Shown here in pieces: positions 13,601 to 20,999 of a stretch of DNA of 35,949 nt (its first letter is position 1; each line of letters opens with the position of its first letter). The notes below the pieces were generated by a model, which worked only from the letters and a program-made list of their open reading frames with translations, did not search any database and was not told where the DNA came from. The position numbers and the translations under genes were made by a program. This DNA is from a virus: IMG/VR virus record IMGVR_UViG_3300030116_005896, positions 1 to 35,949 of that record; one strand, 5' to 3'.

Positions 13601-13619
13601 TCGTAAATAGTTACGATTA
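13598..13619 (+). repeat. Intercistronic hairpin copy 10 (T-A type)
   Basis: Begins with the stop codon of the upstream gene; loop ATAG, identical over all 22 bases to copy 11. GGGGAGA follows directly. Confidence 0.8.
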
Positions 13620-13632
13620 GGGGAGAACACAC

Positions 13633-13893
13633 ATGACTAACCTACCCAAGATCATCAAGGACTTAGAGACATTTCTGATATGCGACTGCGGGCATGCTTA
13701 CGTGGGGGGCGAAGGTCTCCGAATCATGAACATGTTGCACGAACTCCGTACCCAACTCATCAAGATGCAGGAGGATGTGTCTGACATCTGTGTTGAAGAC
13801 TTAGGCATGGGTTACCGTGGCATAGACGGCGCACGCCTTGATTCACTAGACAACCGATTCGAGGAAATTCTCTACGAGGAGAAGAGCAAATGA
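13633..13893 (+). CDS. Unknown small protein, 86 residues
   Basis: GGGGAGAACACACATG start. The acidic helical protein has a small CDCGHAYVGGEG segment near residue 18-29 (two Cys and one His, too few for a clear zinc site) and a long helix LRIMNMLHELRTQLIKMQED. It overlaps the next gene by 4 bases (ATGA), implying coupled translation. No family recognised. Confidence 0.7.
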   Translation: MTNLPKIIKDLETFLICDCGHAYVGGEGLRIMNMLHELRTQLIKMQEDVSDICVEDLGMGYRGIDGARLDSLDNRFEEILYEEKSK

Positions 13894-14366
13894 CCCCGGC
13901 TGAAGAGATTGAAAAGCTATCCGCTCAGGTTAAACGCCAGAGAGCTGGGCATAAGAAAACGAACAAAGAACTCAAGGAGGAGAAGGCTCGCTACTCAGTG
14001 CTGGCATCTGAGTACAACCTAGTGCTGGAGGAGTTGAAATCTTTAAAGAATAGCAGACCTCTTGCACACATAGGGAGGCAGAAGTTAGAGATCGACTCCC
14101 TCAAGAAAGAGATGGACTCCCTCATAGAGCAGATTGACAATTTAAAAGATGCTCGTGAGATAGACCGCCAAGATAGAGAATACGCTGAGGCAGATTGGGC
14201 CCATAAAAACAAACTCCTGCAAGACAGGATAGATAAACTCACGGATAAACTGGGCCAAGAATTCGAACAAAACCGAAGCATAAAGAAGACAATTTTGAAG
14301 ACACACATCCCAGAAAACCTCCATGGTTTCTTGGAAGAACTATCAGGAGACTCATCATATGAGTGA
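13890..14366 (+). CDS. Coiled-coil protein, 158 residues
   Basis: Almost the whole chain (residues about 3-140) shows heptad-like helix with many Lys, Glu and Leu (EEIEKLSAQVKRQRAGH, LKKEMDSLIEQIDNLKDAR, LLQDRIDKLTDKLGQEFEQN), so it should form a long coiled coil, probably dimeric. It overlaps the genes on both sides (ATGA at the front, 8 bases at the end) and is part of a three-gene coupled set. Function unknown; a structural or scaffold-like partner for its neighbours is possible. Confidence 0.75.
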   Translation: MTPAEEIEKLSAQVKRQRAGHKKTNKELKEEKARYSVLASEYNLVLEELKSLKNSRPLAHIGRQKLEIDSLKKEMDSLIEQIDNLKDAREIDRQDREYAEADWAHKNKLLQDRIDKLTDKLGQEFEQNRSIKKTILKTHIPENLHGFLEELSGDSSYE

Positions 14367-14640
14367 AGCAAGCAAAGAAGAGATGGAACATCAGGTTACG
14401 ACCATGATTGAGATTTACAACAAAGCTTTGAAGTACTCAGAGGACAACGTGGCTACTCATCAAACGCCACCAGATATCCCTGCGTACTTGATGGCATGCC
14501 ACGGAATCGCAGAGTACCTTGAGATTAATGAATTCAGTCCTGAGTCTCTGAAGGATTTGGAGAATGCTTTCTCTGGCATTATCAACCGTTACCTTAATTC
14601 GAATCTAACTGAGATTCCTATCGACCCATCGCTAAACTAG
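14359..14640 (+). CDS. Unknown small protein, 93 residues
   Basis: The start at 14359 has AGGAGA upstream inside the preceding gene and overlaps its stop. Acidic and mainly helical (SKEEMEHQVTTMIEIYNKAL, LKDLENAFSGIINRYLN). No family recognised. It ends with TAG one base before hairpin copy 11, one of the few cases where the stop lies just outside the element. Confidence 0.7.
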   Translation: MSEASKEEMEHQVTTMIEIYNKALKYSEDNVATHQTPPDIPAYLMACHGIAEYLEINEFSPESLKDLENAFSGIINRYLNSNLTEIPIDPSLN

Positions 14641-14641
14641 T

Positions 14642-14663
14642 TAATCGTAAATAGTTACGATTA
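14642..14663 (+). repeat. Intercistronic hairpin copy 11 (T-A type)
   Basis: Identical to copy 10, including the ATAG loop. The upstream gene stops at TAG just before it, not within it. Confidence 0.8.
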
Positions 14664-14688
14664 AGACTTTTACTTAGGAGAAATACAC

Positions 14689-15126
14689 ATGACTACAAAG
14701 ACACCTAATGGCCTCCGTATTGCGCATGACGACCACGGTCTGTCTGCTGAACACCTCGCTGTGATTGACGCAGCATTCGAAGGAGAGACCGGTTTCGTCC
14801 TGAAGCTGGTGACTCTCCCCGAGGGAGCACCTGACCTGTCTTCGGCTCTGTATGGGCCAGCTGCGGGGGATGCCCCTCTTAGTGAGGATATGGTATTCTA
14901 CGAGGTGCGCAACGACCGGCCAGGTCCTAGCCGCCTGGTGCGTAAACCTCATCGGCCTTGCCGCAACATGGTTGTTGTTGGCCTGGCAGACCAGGGCATC
15001 GTGTTCACTGCGTACGGGACTCAGGCGGATGCCCCGTCTCCCCGTGAGTGGTGGGACACGAGCATGAAGCCGCATGAGGCAGTGGAGGCTTCGAAGTTCT
15101 GGAGCGCACACGCTCTGGCTGAGTGA
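14689..15126 (+). CDS. Conserved phage-type protein of unknown function, GC-rich gene
   Basis: A 145-residue protein. I recognise the pattern of a widespread but unnamed phage protein: LYGPAAGDAPLSEDMVFYEVR near 52-72, PSRLVRKPHRPCRNMVVV near 80-98, VFTAYGTQ and PSPREWW near 105-124, and an ending like FWSAHALAE. Function unknown. The gene is visibly richer in G and C than its neighbours, with many third-position C/G, which suggests a separate origin. AGGAGAAATACACATG supports the start. It is followed after 10 bases by a small Cys-rich protein gene. Confidence 0.75.
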   Translation: MTTKTPNGLRIAHDDHGLSAEHLAVIDAAFEGETGFVLKLVTLPEGAPDLSSALYGPAAGDAPLSEDMVFYEVRNDRPGPSRLVRKPHRPCRNMVVVGLADQGIVFTAYGTQADAPSPREWWDTSMKPHEAVEASKFWSAHALAE

Positions 15127-15136
15127 GGGGCACGTT

Positions 15137-15508
15137 ATGGAAAAGCAAGAGGATTGGGCTTCATTCAGATACCTGCCCACCCCTCTAACCATACAGGGTG
15201 CAAAGGGTACAGCTTCACAAGCTTACAGACATATCATTGAGCTTGAGAATACCCTTAGCGGGTGTGAGTGGTGCTGCGGTGGTGGAGATCAATTGCGAGG
15301 CATGTTGATAGATACCTTGGAGCACAACATCAAATGGCTGAAAAGCCAGGGTGTTGACTTCGTACCACAAGCACCTTGCACCGCATGCTTTCACTATGCA
15401 TCGGTGCCAGGTTCTAACCTGTGTGAGAAATGCAAACCCTTAACAAGTGAGGATGAGCACGACTCAGCTTCACCTGTAACAAGGTACATTAAACTGCGTG
15501 CAGAGTGA
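15137..15508 (+). CDS. Cys-rich, possible zinc-binding protein, 123 residues
   Basis: The start at 15137 follows GAGGGGCACGTT, 10 bases after the previous stop. Residues about 30-60 contain a helix and CEWCCGGGDQLRGML. The C-terminal part has CTACF (about residue 81) and CEKC (about 98), two CxxC pairs that could bind one zinc. No named family recognised. Zinc ribbons of this kind in phage early proteins often bind nucleic acid or a protein partner. Confidence 0.65.
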   Translation: MEKQEDWASFRYLPTPLTIQGAKGTASQAYRHIIELENTLSGCEWCCGGGDQLRGMLIDTLEHNIKWLKSQGVDFVPQAPCTACFHYASVPGSNLCEKCKPLTSEDEHDSASPVTRYIKLRAE

Positions 15509-15768
15509 TGTCTGCTAGCGGGGGAGTCTGGTACCCCGTGAAGAGAAGGGGTTAATCAACCACACAAACAGGACAATGGTCATCGGTAGGGCCATGAAAA
15601 AAGCGGGTGTCTGTAAAAAAGTGGGGGGTTGCTCCCCTGGCTGAGCTGTTCGGACTTCGAGTTAAACCGAAGGAGGCAATGAAGCAGCAGAGGACTTTCG
15701 AGTCGCCCGCATACCGACAATCGAAACACACATCTAATCGTAAGTTTTTACGATTAAGGAGAACACAC
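15509..15768. other. Gap with a strong in-frame upstream start
   Basis: About 260 bases with no separate gene that I trust. It contains an ATG at 15679 with a perfect AAGGAGG site, in frame with the gene at 15769, and hairpin copy 12 between the two starts. A GTG at 15607 is also in frame (SVKKWGVAPLAELFGL). Confidence 0.5.
15735..15756 (+). repeat. Intercistronic hairpin copy 12 (T-A type)
   Basis: Loop GTTT. AGGAGA follows with no gap. It lies between two in-frame starts, so it would be translated as NRKFLRL if the upstream start at 15679 is used. Confidence 0.8.
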
Positions 15769-16302
15769 ATGAATGCAGCTGAACATCTTGAAGAGTGTAA
15801 GTGGGAAAGACCGTCATCATACGGAGGTCACTCACCTGACGGGGACTATGTAATCTACAGTAGAACCAGGGACAGTAAGATTCTTGGAAACGTAAACTAC
15901 TACAGGATTCTAAAGTGTCTCGAAGTACACGCTAGTAGACTGGATGAGCCGAAGGTTGATGACCCGGAGTACACTTACGTCCGTCCCTGGGTCTACGACT
16001 TTCGCGCCAGTCACTGGGGATGCGGGTGGGTAGAGCACATCGTTATCCGCAAGGATGCGCCTGACTGCCTACTCAAACTTGCCGGTGAGATTTACTGCTG
16101 CATGCAGGAGTACCCGGTGTTCGATGATTCGGCTTATTCGGAGGCTTGCTACAATGCTATCTGCGAGCACTGGGAAGGGTGCAGTATTGATGAGCGTATC
16201 ACGTACTGCAAAGACTCTAAGGTTTCCATTCTGGCTTCACGGCGTGATGAGATACCTTGTGAAGTTTACAACCTGTTGGCCCAACAACCGGAGTTTATGT
16301 GA
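15769..16302 (+). CDS. Conserved phage-type protein of unknown function, 177 residues
   Basis: The start at 15769 has AGGAGAACACACATG. Upstream in-frame starts at 15679 (with an excellent AAGGAGG) and 15607 would add 30 or 54 residues by reading through hairpin copy 12. The protein has a pattern I know from other phage proteins without a known role: WVYDFRASHWGCGWVEHIVI (about residues 70-89), LAGEIYCCMQEYPVFDDSAYSEA (about 101-123), and SILASRRDEIPCEVYNLL near the end. It overlaps the next gene (TGATG). Probably soluble. Confidence 0.7.
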   Translation: MNAAEHLEECKWERPSSYGGHSPDGDYVIYSRTRDSKILGNVNYYRILKCLEVHASRLDEPKVDDPEYTYVRPWVYDFRASHWGCGWVEHIVIRKDAPDCLLKLAGEIYCCMQEYPVFDDSAYSEACYNAICEHWEGCSIDERITYCKDSKVSILASRRDEIPCEVYNLLAQQPEFM

Positions 16303-16493
16303 TGCCAGAAAACTTTGAACTTGAGGCGTTTAGGAAGAAGGTGCTCGAAGAACTGTTCGAAATAGGCAAGCGGGTCCGTGCTATCGAATCAGATGCAGAC
16401 AACTTAGCGTGGTCTATTTCAGAGCTTGAGGATGAGCTTGTAGAGTTCTTTGAGAAGTCAGAGGAAGAGGAAGAGGAAGAAGAGGAAGAGTAA
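16302..16493 (+). CDS. Small acidic protein with poly-Glu tail, 63 residues
   Basis: The start ATG at 16302 shares a base with the upstream stop. It is a helical protein (FELEAFRKKVLEELFEIGKR) ending in ten consecutive glutamates. The GAGGAAGAGGAAGA repeat that encodes the tail is also the ribosome binding region for the next gene, whose ATG overlaps the stop (TAATG). No family recognised. Confidence 0.7.
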   Translation: MPENFELEAFRKKVLEELFEIGKRVRAIESDADNLAWSISELEDELVEFFEKSEEEEEEEEEE

Positions 16494-16678
16494 TGCCGAA
16501 GTTTCAAATCACACTTATTGTAGATAGCAACACCGATGACTTCTCTCTATTTGAATCAGCCAATGACAGGTTAGATGATTATCTATCCTCCATAGCAAAT
16601 GACTTAGATTGCCGAGTCACTACTGATTACGATTCGGGTGAGAATGTTTGTGTCGAGGAGTTAACAGGAACAGAGTAA
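16493..16678 (+). CDS. Unknown acidic protein, 61 residues
   Basis: Coupled to the previous gene by the TAATG overlap. An acidic protein of beta-alpha character (KFQITLIVDSNTDDFSLFESA ... NDLDCRVTTDYDSGENVCVEEL). No family recognised. It ends with the TAA of hairpin copy 13. Confidence 0.7.
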   Translation: MPKFQITLIVDSNTDDFSLFESANDRLDDYLSSIANDLDCRVTTDYDSGENVCVEELTGTE

Positions 16679-16697
16679 TCGTAAAAAGTTACGATTA
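16676..16697 (+). repeat. Intercistronic hairpin copy 13 (T-A type)
   Basis: Begins with the stop codon of the upstream gene; loop AAAG. AGGAGA follows directly. Confidence 0.8.
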
Positions 16698-16710
16698 AGG
16701 AGAAACACAC

Positions 16711-17127
16711 ATGGGCGTTTATGTTTATCACTTAAACAAAAGTAAAACTTGGACTTTGCCAGGAGGCGAGAAGTTATACAACTTGAAGTACTCGCATCGT
16801 GCTTCGAGTGAGGACCTTAACAAGTGGCGTTGGGATGATCAGGAAGGCATACGTTATTCCAATCTGTGCCGCGCACGTAATCAAAGGTCTTTAGATAATA
16901 CCTTCCCTACTGAGTATGTGCTCTTCGCTATCGGCTTAGAGGACATGGAGGCAGGCGAGATTTTTAGAGTCTACAGAGGCAAGTCTGACAATCGTCACCT
17001 ACGTGTCTGGTACGATTGCAACGTCATCGAAGGAGAGTGGGTAGGTACCGTTGACGTTATCAGTCTCAAACCCCGTAGGAAAATACGCTACCTACCTAGG
17101 CCAGTGGAGAACACTTGTGAAAGTTAA
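16711..17127 (+). CDS. Unknown protein, 138 residues
   Basis: AGGAGAAACACACATG start. A basic protein rich in Arg and aromatic residues, with beta-strand character (VYVYHLNKSKTWTLPGGEKL, YVLFAIGLEDMEAGEIFRVYR, HLRVWYDCNVIEGEWVGTVDV). No family recognised. It overlaps the start of the next gene by 11 bases, inside which the next gene's GGAGAACAC ribosome site is placed. Confidence 0.7.
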   Translation: MGVYVYHLNKSKTWTLPGGEKLYNLKYSHRASSEDLNKWRWDDQEGIRYSNLCRARNQRSLDNTFPTEYVLFAIGLEDMEAGEIFRVYRGKSDNRHLRVWYDCNVIEGEWVGTVDVISLKPRRKIRYLPRPVENTCES

Positions 17128-17407
17128 AACAAACAACCAATGGAGAGACTTTCTACGGTGGTATGAAGTACCCGATAAGGTTTTGAAGTCTGACTTTGAT
17201 TGGCTTGATGACCCTGCTGGGTGGAGCTTCCTGAAATACAAAGGCAATTATTACACCCTTGGTGATTTCATGAGGTTTAGTTTTATGGACGGTGATTCTA
17301 ATCTCACAGGTTGGCATGCGTATCATCATGATTCTGCCTGGGGTGGGATTGTTATCGCCATATCAGATGACGGAGAGCAGTACCGTATTGGGAGGTACGC
17401 GGGATGA
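17117..17407 (+). CDS. Conserved phage-type protein of unknown function, GTG start, 96 residues
   Basis: The start is set at GTG 17117 because GGAGAACACTT precedes it with the same spacing as in neighbouring genes; the longer in-frame version overlaps the previous gene by 77 bases without a ribosome site. The N-terminus KVKTNNQWRDFLRWYEVPDKVL and the C-terminal YRIGRYAG match a pattern I recall from uncharacterised phage and plasmid proteins. Likely a small globular protein (KYKGNYYTLGDFM, GGIVIAISDDGEQYRI). It overlaps the next gene by 4 bases. Confidence 0.7.
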   Translation: MKVKTNNQWRDFLRWYEVPDKVLKSDFDWLDDPAGWSFLKYKGNYYTLGDFMRFSFMDGDSNLTGWHAYHHDSAWGGIVIAISDDGEQYRIGRYAG

Positions 17408-17643
17408 CCAGTGGAGAACTAACTGCACTATTCAGAGGATACTTGGAAGAGATGGGAGCCAACCAAGACCCTGAGATAGCAGCGCGTGCTTTCTATGAGG
17501 AGCTTGAGGCTGCCATACCCATACAAATAGAAACTTTCATCTGCGAAGAATGTAATGAGGAAAAACCATGGTCCGAGGGAAGCGATTCATCTCCTGAGTG
17601 TGATGACTGCTGGGCTAAGAAAGAGGAGAACACACATGGGTAA
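17404..17643 (+). CDS. Small zinc-ribbon-like protein, 79 residues
   Basis: ATGA overlap with the previous gene. The N-terminal 50 residues are acidic and helical. The C-terminal region has CEEC (about 54-57) and CDDC (about 69-72), two CxxC pairs 11 residues apart, as in a small zinc ribbon. It overlaps the next gene by 8 bases. Function unknown; such mini-proteins often act as adaptors. Confidence 0.7.
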   Translation: MTSGELTALFRGYLEEMGANQDPEIAARAFYEELEAAIPIQIETFICEECNEEKPWSEGSDSSPECDDCWAKKEENTHG

Positions 17644-17851
17644 CCACCCTAACAAGTCAATGTATGTAACTGTGAATACTAAACATGCTTACGCTAAGTG
17701 CATCAACGAGGGCACATTAATATCAAAGTGGGCATATGAAACAGAGGACCAGGCTCTAATGAGGAGATACCTCAGAGAAACCAGGGCAGTTACCCCTTAT
17801 ACAAGGGAAGTAACCGTGACCAAGAAGGAGAACACACATGTGGACGCATAG
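17636..17851 (+). CDS. Unknown basic protein, 71 residues
   Basis: The start at 17636 has GAGGAGAACACACATG; the longer in-frame reading lies inside the previous gene. A basic protein with a beta start (YVTVNTKHAYAKCINEG) and a helix ALMRRYLRETRAV. Its last codons (KKENTHVDA) are the ribosome site and leader of the next gene read in frame, so the C-terminal tail is a by-product of overlap. No family recognised. Confidence 0.65.
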   Translation: MGNHPNKSMYVTVNTKHAYAKCINEGTLISKWAYETEDQALMRRYLRETRAVTPYTREVTVTKKENTHVDA

Positions 17852-18086
17852 AACTGAAGACGGTTACAGCCTCTGCGCTTACTCAACCGGCTTTCTAGAC
17901 TGGGGTCTAGACATCGTATCACCAGGGGGCAGGGTTGTGTTTAGCAGCCCTTGCTACCTATCTATCGAATCGTGGGGTTTCAATGATCCAGAGGATTCAG
18001 ATGAGAGAATATCTTGGACAGACCAAGAGTGGGAGAAAGCTCTAGAGGAACAAGCTGACGCTTTGATTGAGGGGGTGCAAGAATGA
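17838..18086 (+). CDS. Unknown acidic protein, 82 residues
   Basis: AAGGAGAACACACATG start inside the end of the preceding gene. An acidic protein with Trp-rich beta strands (LDWGLDIVSPGGRVVFSS) and a C-terminal helix (TDQEWEKALEEQADALIEGV). No family recognised. The next gene's ATG overlaps its stop codon. Confidence 0.7.
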   Translation: MWTHRTEDGYSLCAYSTGFLDWGLDIVSPGGRVVFSSPCYLSIESWGFNDPEDSDERISWTDQEWEKALEEQADALIEGVQE

Positions 18087-18220
18087 AAATCAAGAAAGAG
18101 TTCTATACTCAGGCAGACGCTTGGGAGTGGGTAAAAAACCAGAAGCAGCCCAAACGCGGGGACTACTTCATCGAGAGAGATTTTATGACGGGCATGTTTG
18201 TTGTCTGGCTCATGGACTAA
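18083..18220 (+). CDS. Small protein, 45 residues
   Basis: ATG at 18083 overlaps the previous stop (ATGA), with GGGGGTGCAAGA upstream. The sequence MKIKKEFYTQADAWEWVKNQ then KQPKRGDYFIERDFMTGMFVVWLMD is a compact alpha-beta type with a hydrophobic last strand. No family recognised, but the reading is protein-like and tightly packed between its neighbours. Confidence 0.6.
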   Translation: MKIKKEFYTQADAWEWVKNQKQPKRGDYFIERDFMTGMFVVWLMD

Positions 18221-18230
18221 GGAGAGATAA

Positions 18231-18467
18231 ATGTATTCAATCGGTATTCATTGCGTAGATAAAATTGAGATTGTGGATGGTACACAATCAAGCGATTTTA
18301 ACGACAAAGGTTTTATCCACGTGAAGAAAATTAGAATCCTCACAACCGAGGGCGAAGTAGAGTTAACCTTGTTCAGCGATGACCTGGCCAGGGTATCCTA
18401 CTCCGATGAACGGGAGCACTCTGTTACGGACGGGGTACATGCAGCGGTAGCTGCGGGGGAGCGTTGA
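18231..18467 (+). CDS. Unknown protein, 78 residues
   Basis: AAGGAGAGATAA precedes the ATG. A beta-rich acidic protein (YSIGIHCVDKIEIVDG, VKKIRILTTEGEVELTLFSDDLARVSYSDE) that could be a small barrel or sandwich. No family recognised. The C-terminus is AAVAAGER. Confidence 0.7.
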   Translation: MYSIGIHCVDKIEIVDGTQSSDFNDKGFIHVKKIRILTTEGEVELTLFSDDLARVSYSDEREHSVTDGVHAAVAAGER

Positions 18468-18567
18468 TTTTATTTTCCCACGCCTATAGACATGAGGTAT
18501 TAGCTATGATAGACATAGAAATGCAGACATTACGGTCTGCGGTAACCAATCTCCTAGAGCTAGGGGT

Positions 18568-18589
18568 TAATCGTAAAAAGTTACGGTTA
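18568..18589 (+). repeat. Intercistronic hairpin copy 14 (T-A type, one T-G pair)
   Basis: The 3' arm reads TTACGGTTA, so pair 4/19 becomes T-G, a wobble in RNA. It lies 16 bases before the 18605 start but inside a longer open frame that begins at 18506 or 18464. Confidence 0.7.
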
Positions 18590-18604
18590 GAACTGGAGGA
18601 CACA

Positions 18605-18946
18605 ATGGACAGATGGGAAAGAAAATTGACAACACGAGGGCCTGTACAGAAGAATCTCCCAGGCTTCGGGGACTGTAGCCCGCCTGATGTAAAGTATTAT
18701 GACTTTGACCCTATCGCCATGGAGGGGGAGATAGGTGAATATCTAAGTGACCCTGAAAATTTGGGGGAGTTGCTAGCACTTTACACTGGTGAAAACTCAG
18801 CCACTGAAATGATGTGTAAGTATCTGTGGTCGTTCTACTGCGGTGTGTCAGATGAAACTACTGCCTTCTACCAGAAAAAGCTATTAGAATTACTACGTGA
18901 AACCTTCGAGAAAGAGATCGAGGGTTTGATAAACGACACTCTGTAG
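18605..18946 (+). CDS. Unknown acidic protein, 113 residues (start uncertain)
   Basis: I choose 18605 because GGAGG with the usual ACACA leader directly precedes it, 16 bases after a hairpin, the arrangement seen in most neighbours. In-frame ATG 18506 would give 146 residues and would place the hairpin inside the coding sequence as NRKKLRL; the added part (MIDIEMQTLRSAVTNLLELG) looks helical and could be real. The body is acidic, with helices (MEGEIGEYLSDPENLGELLALY, QKKLLELLRETFEKEIEGLIND). No family recognised. Confidence 0.65.
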   Translation: MDRWERKLTTRGPVQKNLPGFGDCSPPDVKYYDFDPIAMEGEIGEYLSDPENLGELLALYTGENSATEMMCKYLWSFYCGVSDETTAFYQKKLLELLRETFEKEIEGLINDTL

Positions 18947-18956
18947 GAGGGGTAAT

Positions 18957-19262
18957 ATGGCTAGCGTAAAAGTAGAGCAAGCTACACTCGTGTTTCAGGA
19001 ACTCGGAGAAAATAGGAGCCAGGCAGTAAGGGCTGCCCACCTGGCCGAGCAATGCTGGGCGCTGTGTATCAGAATGGACGATGTTAACCTAAGAAGCTAC
19101 TTACTCAACATGTCAGTGCGTGAGCTTGCAGCTATCTACGGGTCAGCTGCTGGGGAGGGTACGGCGTTTGATTTTCGAACAGACGGCGAGAAAGAAGAGG
19201 GTTCACCTGTTACTAGCACCAGGGTTGCTAACTTTGTGAGGGACCAGGGATGGAGGAAGTGA
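18957..19262 (+). CDS. Unknown protein, 101 residues
   Basis: GTAGGAGGGGTAAT precedes the ATG. A mostly helical protein (QATLVFQELGENRSQAVRAAH, RSYLLNMSVRELAAIYGSAAGE) with a glycine/serine-rich C-terminal third. No family recognised. It overlaps the next, membrane-protein gene by 13 bases. Confidence 0.7.
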   Translation: MASVKVEQATLVFQELGENRSQAVRAAHLAEQCWALCIRMDDVNLRSYLLNMSVRELAAIYGSAAGEGTAFDFRTDGEKEEGSPVTSTRVANFVRDQGWRK

Positions 19263-19483
19263 AGCCTCTGAGGGCGGGGTTGCTGCTGCTATGGGCAGCA
19301 ATCTCCTTATTCCTATCAGTATTCTTTGGGTTCTGTGTGGGGTTTTACTTTGACTACCACAACGTACTCAGCTGGAATAATTACATTTTATTTGTAGGGG
19401 GTGTACTAGGTCTAGTATTCTTTATCCTACTTCAAACAGCAGTTTTATTTAGATTGGAAAAATACCTAGATAGTTCAGATTGA
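19250..19483 (+). CDS. Small membrane protein with two helices, 77 residues
   Basis: Two clear membrane spans, about residues 9-31 (AGLLLLWAAISLFLSVFFGF) and 44-67 (YILFVGGVLGLVFFILLQTA), joined by an aromatic loop. Acidic and basic residues at the ends suggest both termini in the cytoplasm. The start lies inside the preceding gene. Family unknown; possibly acts in superinfection exclusion or membrane takeover, which cannot be tested from sequence. Confidence 0.7.
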   Translation: MEEVKPLRAGLLLLWAAISLFLSVFFGFCVGFYFDYHNVLSWNNYILFVGGVLGLVFFILLQTAVLFRLEKYLDSSD

Positions 19484-19535
19484 ACTTGACTTAGATAGCG
19501 CACAGCTATAACTTAATCATAGGAGAACACACACT

Positions 19536-20027
19536 ATGGAATTTTACGCACAGCCTTACGAGCCGGGTGGCAAGGGTTTCTACTTCTCAGACTTCGAGGA
19601 GTTCGAGAAGAAAGAGAAAGCATCTCGCCACGAGGAATTTGAAATTCAGTTCATTGATGGGACTGGTTTGGAGTCATTGATGTTCAATGCTCTTGAACCT
19701 GACCAGGTAGAGATTGAACGCTTCATTGAGTTTGCAGAGGGTAAGACAGCTGCCGAAGTGGCCGCTATCCGTTTCCTCACAGACTCAGGATGCGCGATCG
19801 ATGAAGTAAAAGAAAAGTTAGAGGACGTGTCAGTATACCCAGGGGATGCCGAGGAGTACGCATATGATTTTATTTCAGACTGCTACGACCTTGAAAAAAT
19901 GATGGGTAACCTGTCACACTACTTTGACTACGAGAGATTTACACGAGACCTCCAGTTAAATGGAGATATCTCAGAAGAGGAAGTGGACGGTGAGACGTTC
20001 ACCATTACAAATGCAAACTGCATTTAA
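19536..20027 (+). CDS. ardA: ArdA-type antirestriction protein
   Basis: A 163-residue, strongly acidic protein of about the normal ArdA length. It shows the family landmarks: MEFYAQPYEPGGKGFYFSDF at the start, EFEIQFIDG near residue 35-43, the three-part helical layout, and near the end EYAYDFISDCYDL followed by YFDYERFTRDLQLNGDISEE and ITNANCI. ArdA proteins mimic bent B-form DNA with surface acidic residues and block type I restriction enzymes. AGGAGAACACACACT precedes the ATG. The gene is followed after 12 bases by a DUF932 protein gene. Early position in the rightward arm fits a protein needed on entry. Confidence 0.88.
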   Translation: MEFYAQPYEPGGKGFYFSDFEEFEKKEKASRHEEFEIQFIDGTGLESLMFNALEPDQVEIERFIEFAEGKTAAEVAAIRFLTDSGCAIDEVKEKLEDVSVYPGDAEEYAYDFISDCYDLEKMMGNLSHYFDYERFTRDLQLNGDISEEEVDGETFTITNANCI

Positions 20028-20039
20028 GGAGAAATACAC

Positions 20040-20999
20040 ATGCCAGCAGCAGTAGAGACAATGATGTACGCCGGAGATGTACCTTGGCACGGAGAGGGGC
20101 AGTACGTGGGAGACCACGATGTCCTCAGTGCTCAAGCCATGAAGGCAGCGGGGTTGGGTTGGAATGTCAACAAGACAGATATCTACGCATCCTTAGATGA
20201 CGGAGATGTTTACATCCCTAACTCACGCGCCATGGTGCGAGATTCGGACCAGAAGGTTCTGGGTATCGTAGGCAAGAATTACCAACCCCTTCAAAACAGT
20301 GAAGCGTTCCAGCTGATGGACGAGCTTGTTCAGGATGGGGAGGTTCGTTACCACACAGCAGGTGCCTTGGATGGAGGCCGAAAGGTTTTTCTCCTGGCCA
20401 AGATTGGGGGGTATGAAGTTGTTCCCGGTGATTTGGTGGACAAGTTTATTCTGCTTTACAACAGTCATGACGGTACTGGGTCTGTGCGTTGGCTGCCTAC
20501 AGAGGTGCGGGTTGTATGCGCCAACACGGTAGCCTTGGCTTTGGGTAAAGGTCGTGGAGAGGGTTTGGCAGTTCGTCACACCCGCAACATGAAGACCCGT
20601 CTGGGTGAAGCGAGGCACATCTTCGGTATCGCTCAGCACGAGTTGAAGAAGCGAGAAGAGTTTAGCCGTATGCTGGCTAACACTCGTATGACTGACATGC
20701 AGTTCCGCGAGTTCTCCAACATTCTCATCCCTGACCCAGCGGAAGGGAAGAGTGTTACCCGTGCTCAGAACAACCGGGACAAGCTCCAGAACCTCTACCT
20801 GATGGGCCGGGGTGCGGAGATTCCTGGGGTACGTTTCACGGGCTGGGCTGCGTACAACGCAGTCACAGAGTACGTGAACTACAAGCGGTCTTCCAAGGGC
20901 GGGCAGAGCAACCGTTTCCAGTCAGCTCTCTTCGGTAGTGGAGAGAAGTTTATCCGCAAGGCGGAGGAAACACTGACTGACATGCTGTTGGCCGCATGA
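20040..20999 (+). CDS. DUF932 family protein
   Basis: A 319-residue member of the DUF932 (phage/plasmid-like TIGR03299) family. Landmarks: MMYAGDVPWHGEG at residues 8-20, VGKNYQPLQNSEAFQLMDELV near 77-97, GRKVFLLAKI near 112, a segment VVCANTVALALG near 158-169 and the helical C-terminal half. Family function is not established. AGGAGAAATACACATG start. The third-position GC is higher than in the small neighbouring genes, perhaps reflecting strong expression. It overlaps the next gene by 4 bases. Confidence 0.87.
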   Translation: MPAAVETMMYAGDVPWHGEGQYVGDHDVLSAQAMKAAGLGWNVNKTDIYASLDDGDVYIPNSRAMVRDSDQKVLGIVGKNYQPLQNSEAFQLMDELVQDGEVRYHTAGALDGGRKVFLLAKIGGYEVVPGDLVDKFILLYNSHDGTGSVRWLPTEVRVVCANTVALALGKGRGEGLAVRHTRNMKTRLGEARHIFGIAQHELKKREEFSRMLANTRMTDMQFREFSNILIPDPAEGKSVTRAQNNRDKLQNLYLMGRGAEIPGVRFTGWAAYNAVTEYVNYKRSSKGGQSNRFQSALFGSGEKFIRKAEETLTDMLLAA

